Of a stretch of DNA of 5,332 nt, positions 5,329 to 5,332 are shown piece after piece; within the stretch, counting starts at the first letter, position 1; each line of letters begins with the position of its first letter. The stretch comes from JAAFHS01 sp031396505. GTDB taxonomy: Bacteria; Pseudomonadota; Alphaproteobacteria; Rhodobacterales; Rhodobacteraceae. The stretch spans positions 1 to 5,332 of the forward strand of contig JANNKX010000223.1 in assembly GCA_031396505.1 (NCBI GenBank), given 5' to 3'. The position numbers and the translations under genes were made by a program. A model generated the notes under the pieces. It was not told where the DNA came from and searched no databases. It was given only the letters and a program-made list of their open reading frames with translations.

Positions 5329-5332
5329 CGCT

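Noticed and set aside
1..5332. tRNA, rRNA, transposase or toxin-antitoxin genes
   Set aside because: I looked on both strands for cloverleaf-like arms and for recognisable protein families and found none.

Overview
The window looks like a GC-rich alphaproteobacterial chromosome, most likely Rhodobacterales (Roseobacter-like). This is an inference from the sequences of FabD, FabG and the acyl carrier protein, the compact gene spacing, the RTX protein, and a repeat near the right edge that resembles elements common in that group. No database search was possible.

Layout. Bases 1-2008 (+ strand) hold the 3' half of fabD, then fabG, then an unnamed alpha/beta hydrolase that starts 2 bases after the fabG stop. 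Bases 2011-3471 (- strand) encode an SGNH / sialate-O-acetylesterase-like enzyme with a block of RTX calcium-binding nonapeptides, probably exported by a type I secretion system. It meets the hydrolase tail to tail with only 2 bases between stop codons. Bases 3472-3752 are a divergent regulatory region with a good sigma-70-like promoter for acpP, two AAAC/GTTT palindromes, a leader hairpin and a short direct repeat. Bases 3753-3986 are acpP, followed by a strong intrinsic terminator with a UUCG loop at 4012-4035. Bases 4133-5068 encode a ureohydrolase (arginase/agmatinase family) that carries GGDDS where the family normally has GGDHS; a 15-bp palindrome lies just upstream. Bases 5069-5332 contain no convincing gene: there is a pair of small hairpins, a G-rich stretch, and a 9-bp inverted repeat ending in a REP-like hairpin that runs to the window edge.

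How the genes relate. fabD (malonyl transfer to ACP), fabG (3-ketoacyl-ACP reduction) and acpP (the carrier) form the type II fatty acid synthesis core. Here the carrier gene is separated from fabDG by the hydrolase and the oppositely oriented secreted esterase, and no fabF follows acpP directly. The hydrolase is likely co-transcribed with fabDG. The esterase and ureohydrolase look like accessory genes around the fab locus. I do not see a complete new multi-gene system. The best leads are the variant ureohydrolase with its upstream palindrome, the fabG-coupled hydrolase, and the two-palindrome regulatory region between the esterase and acpP.
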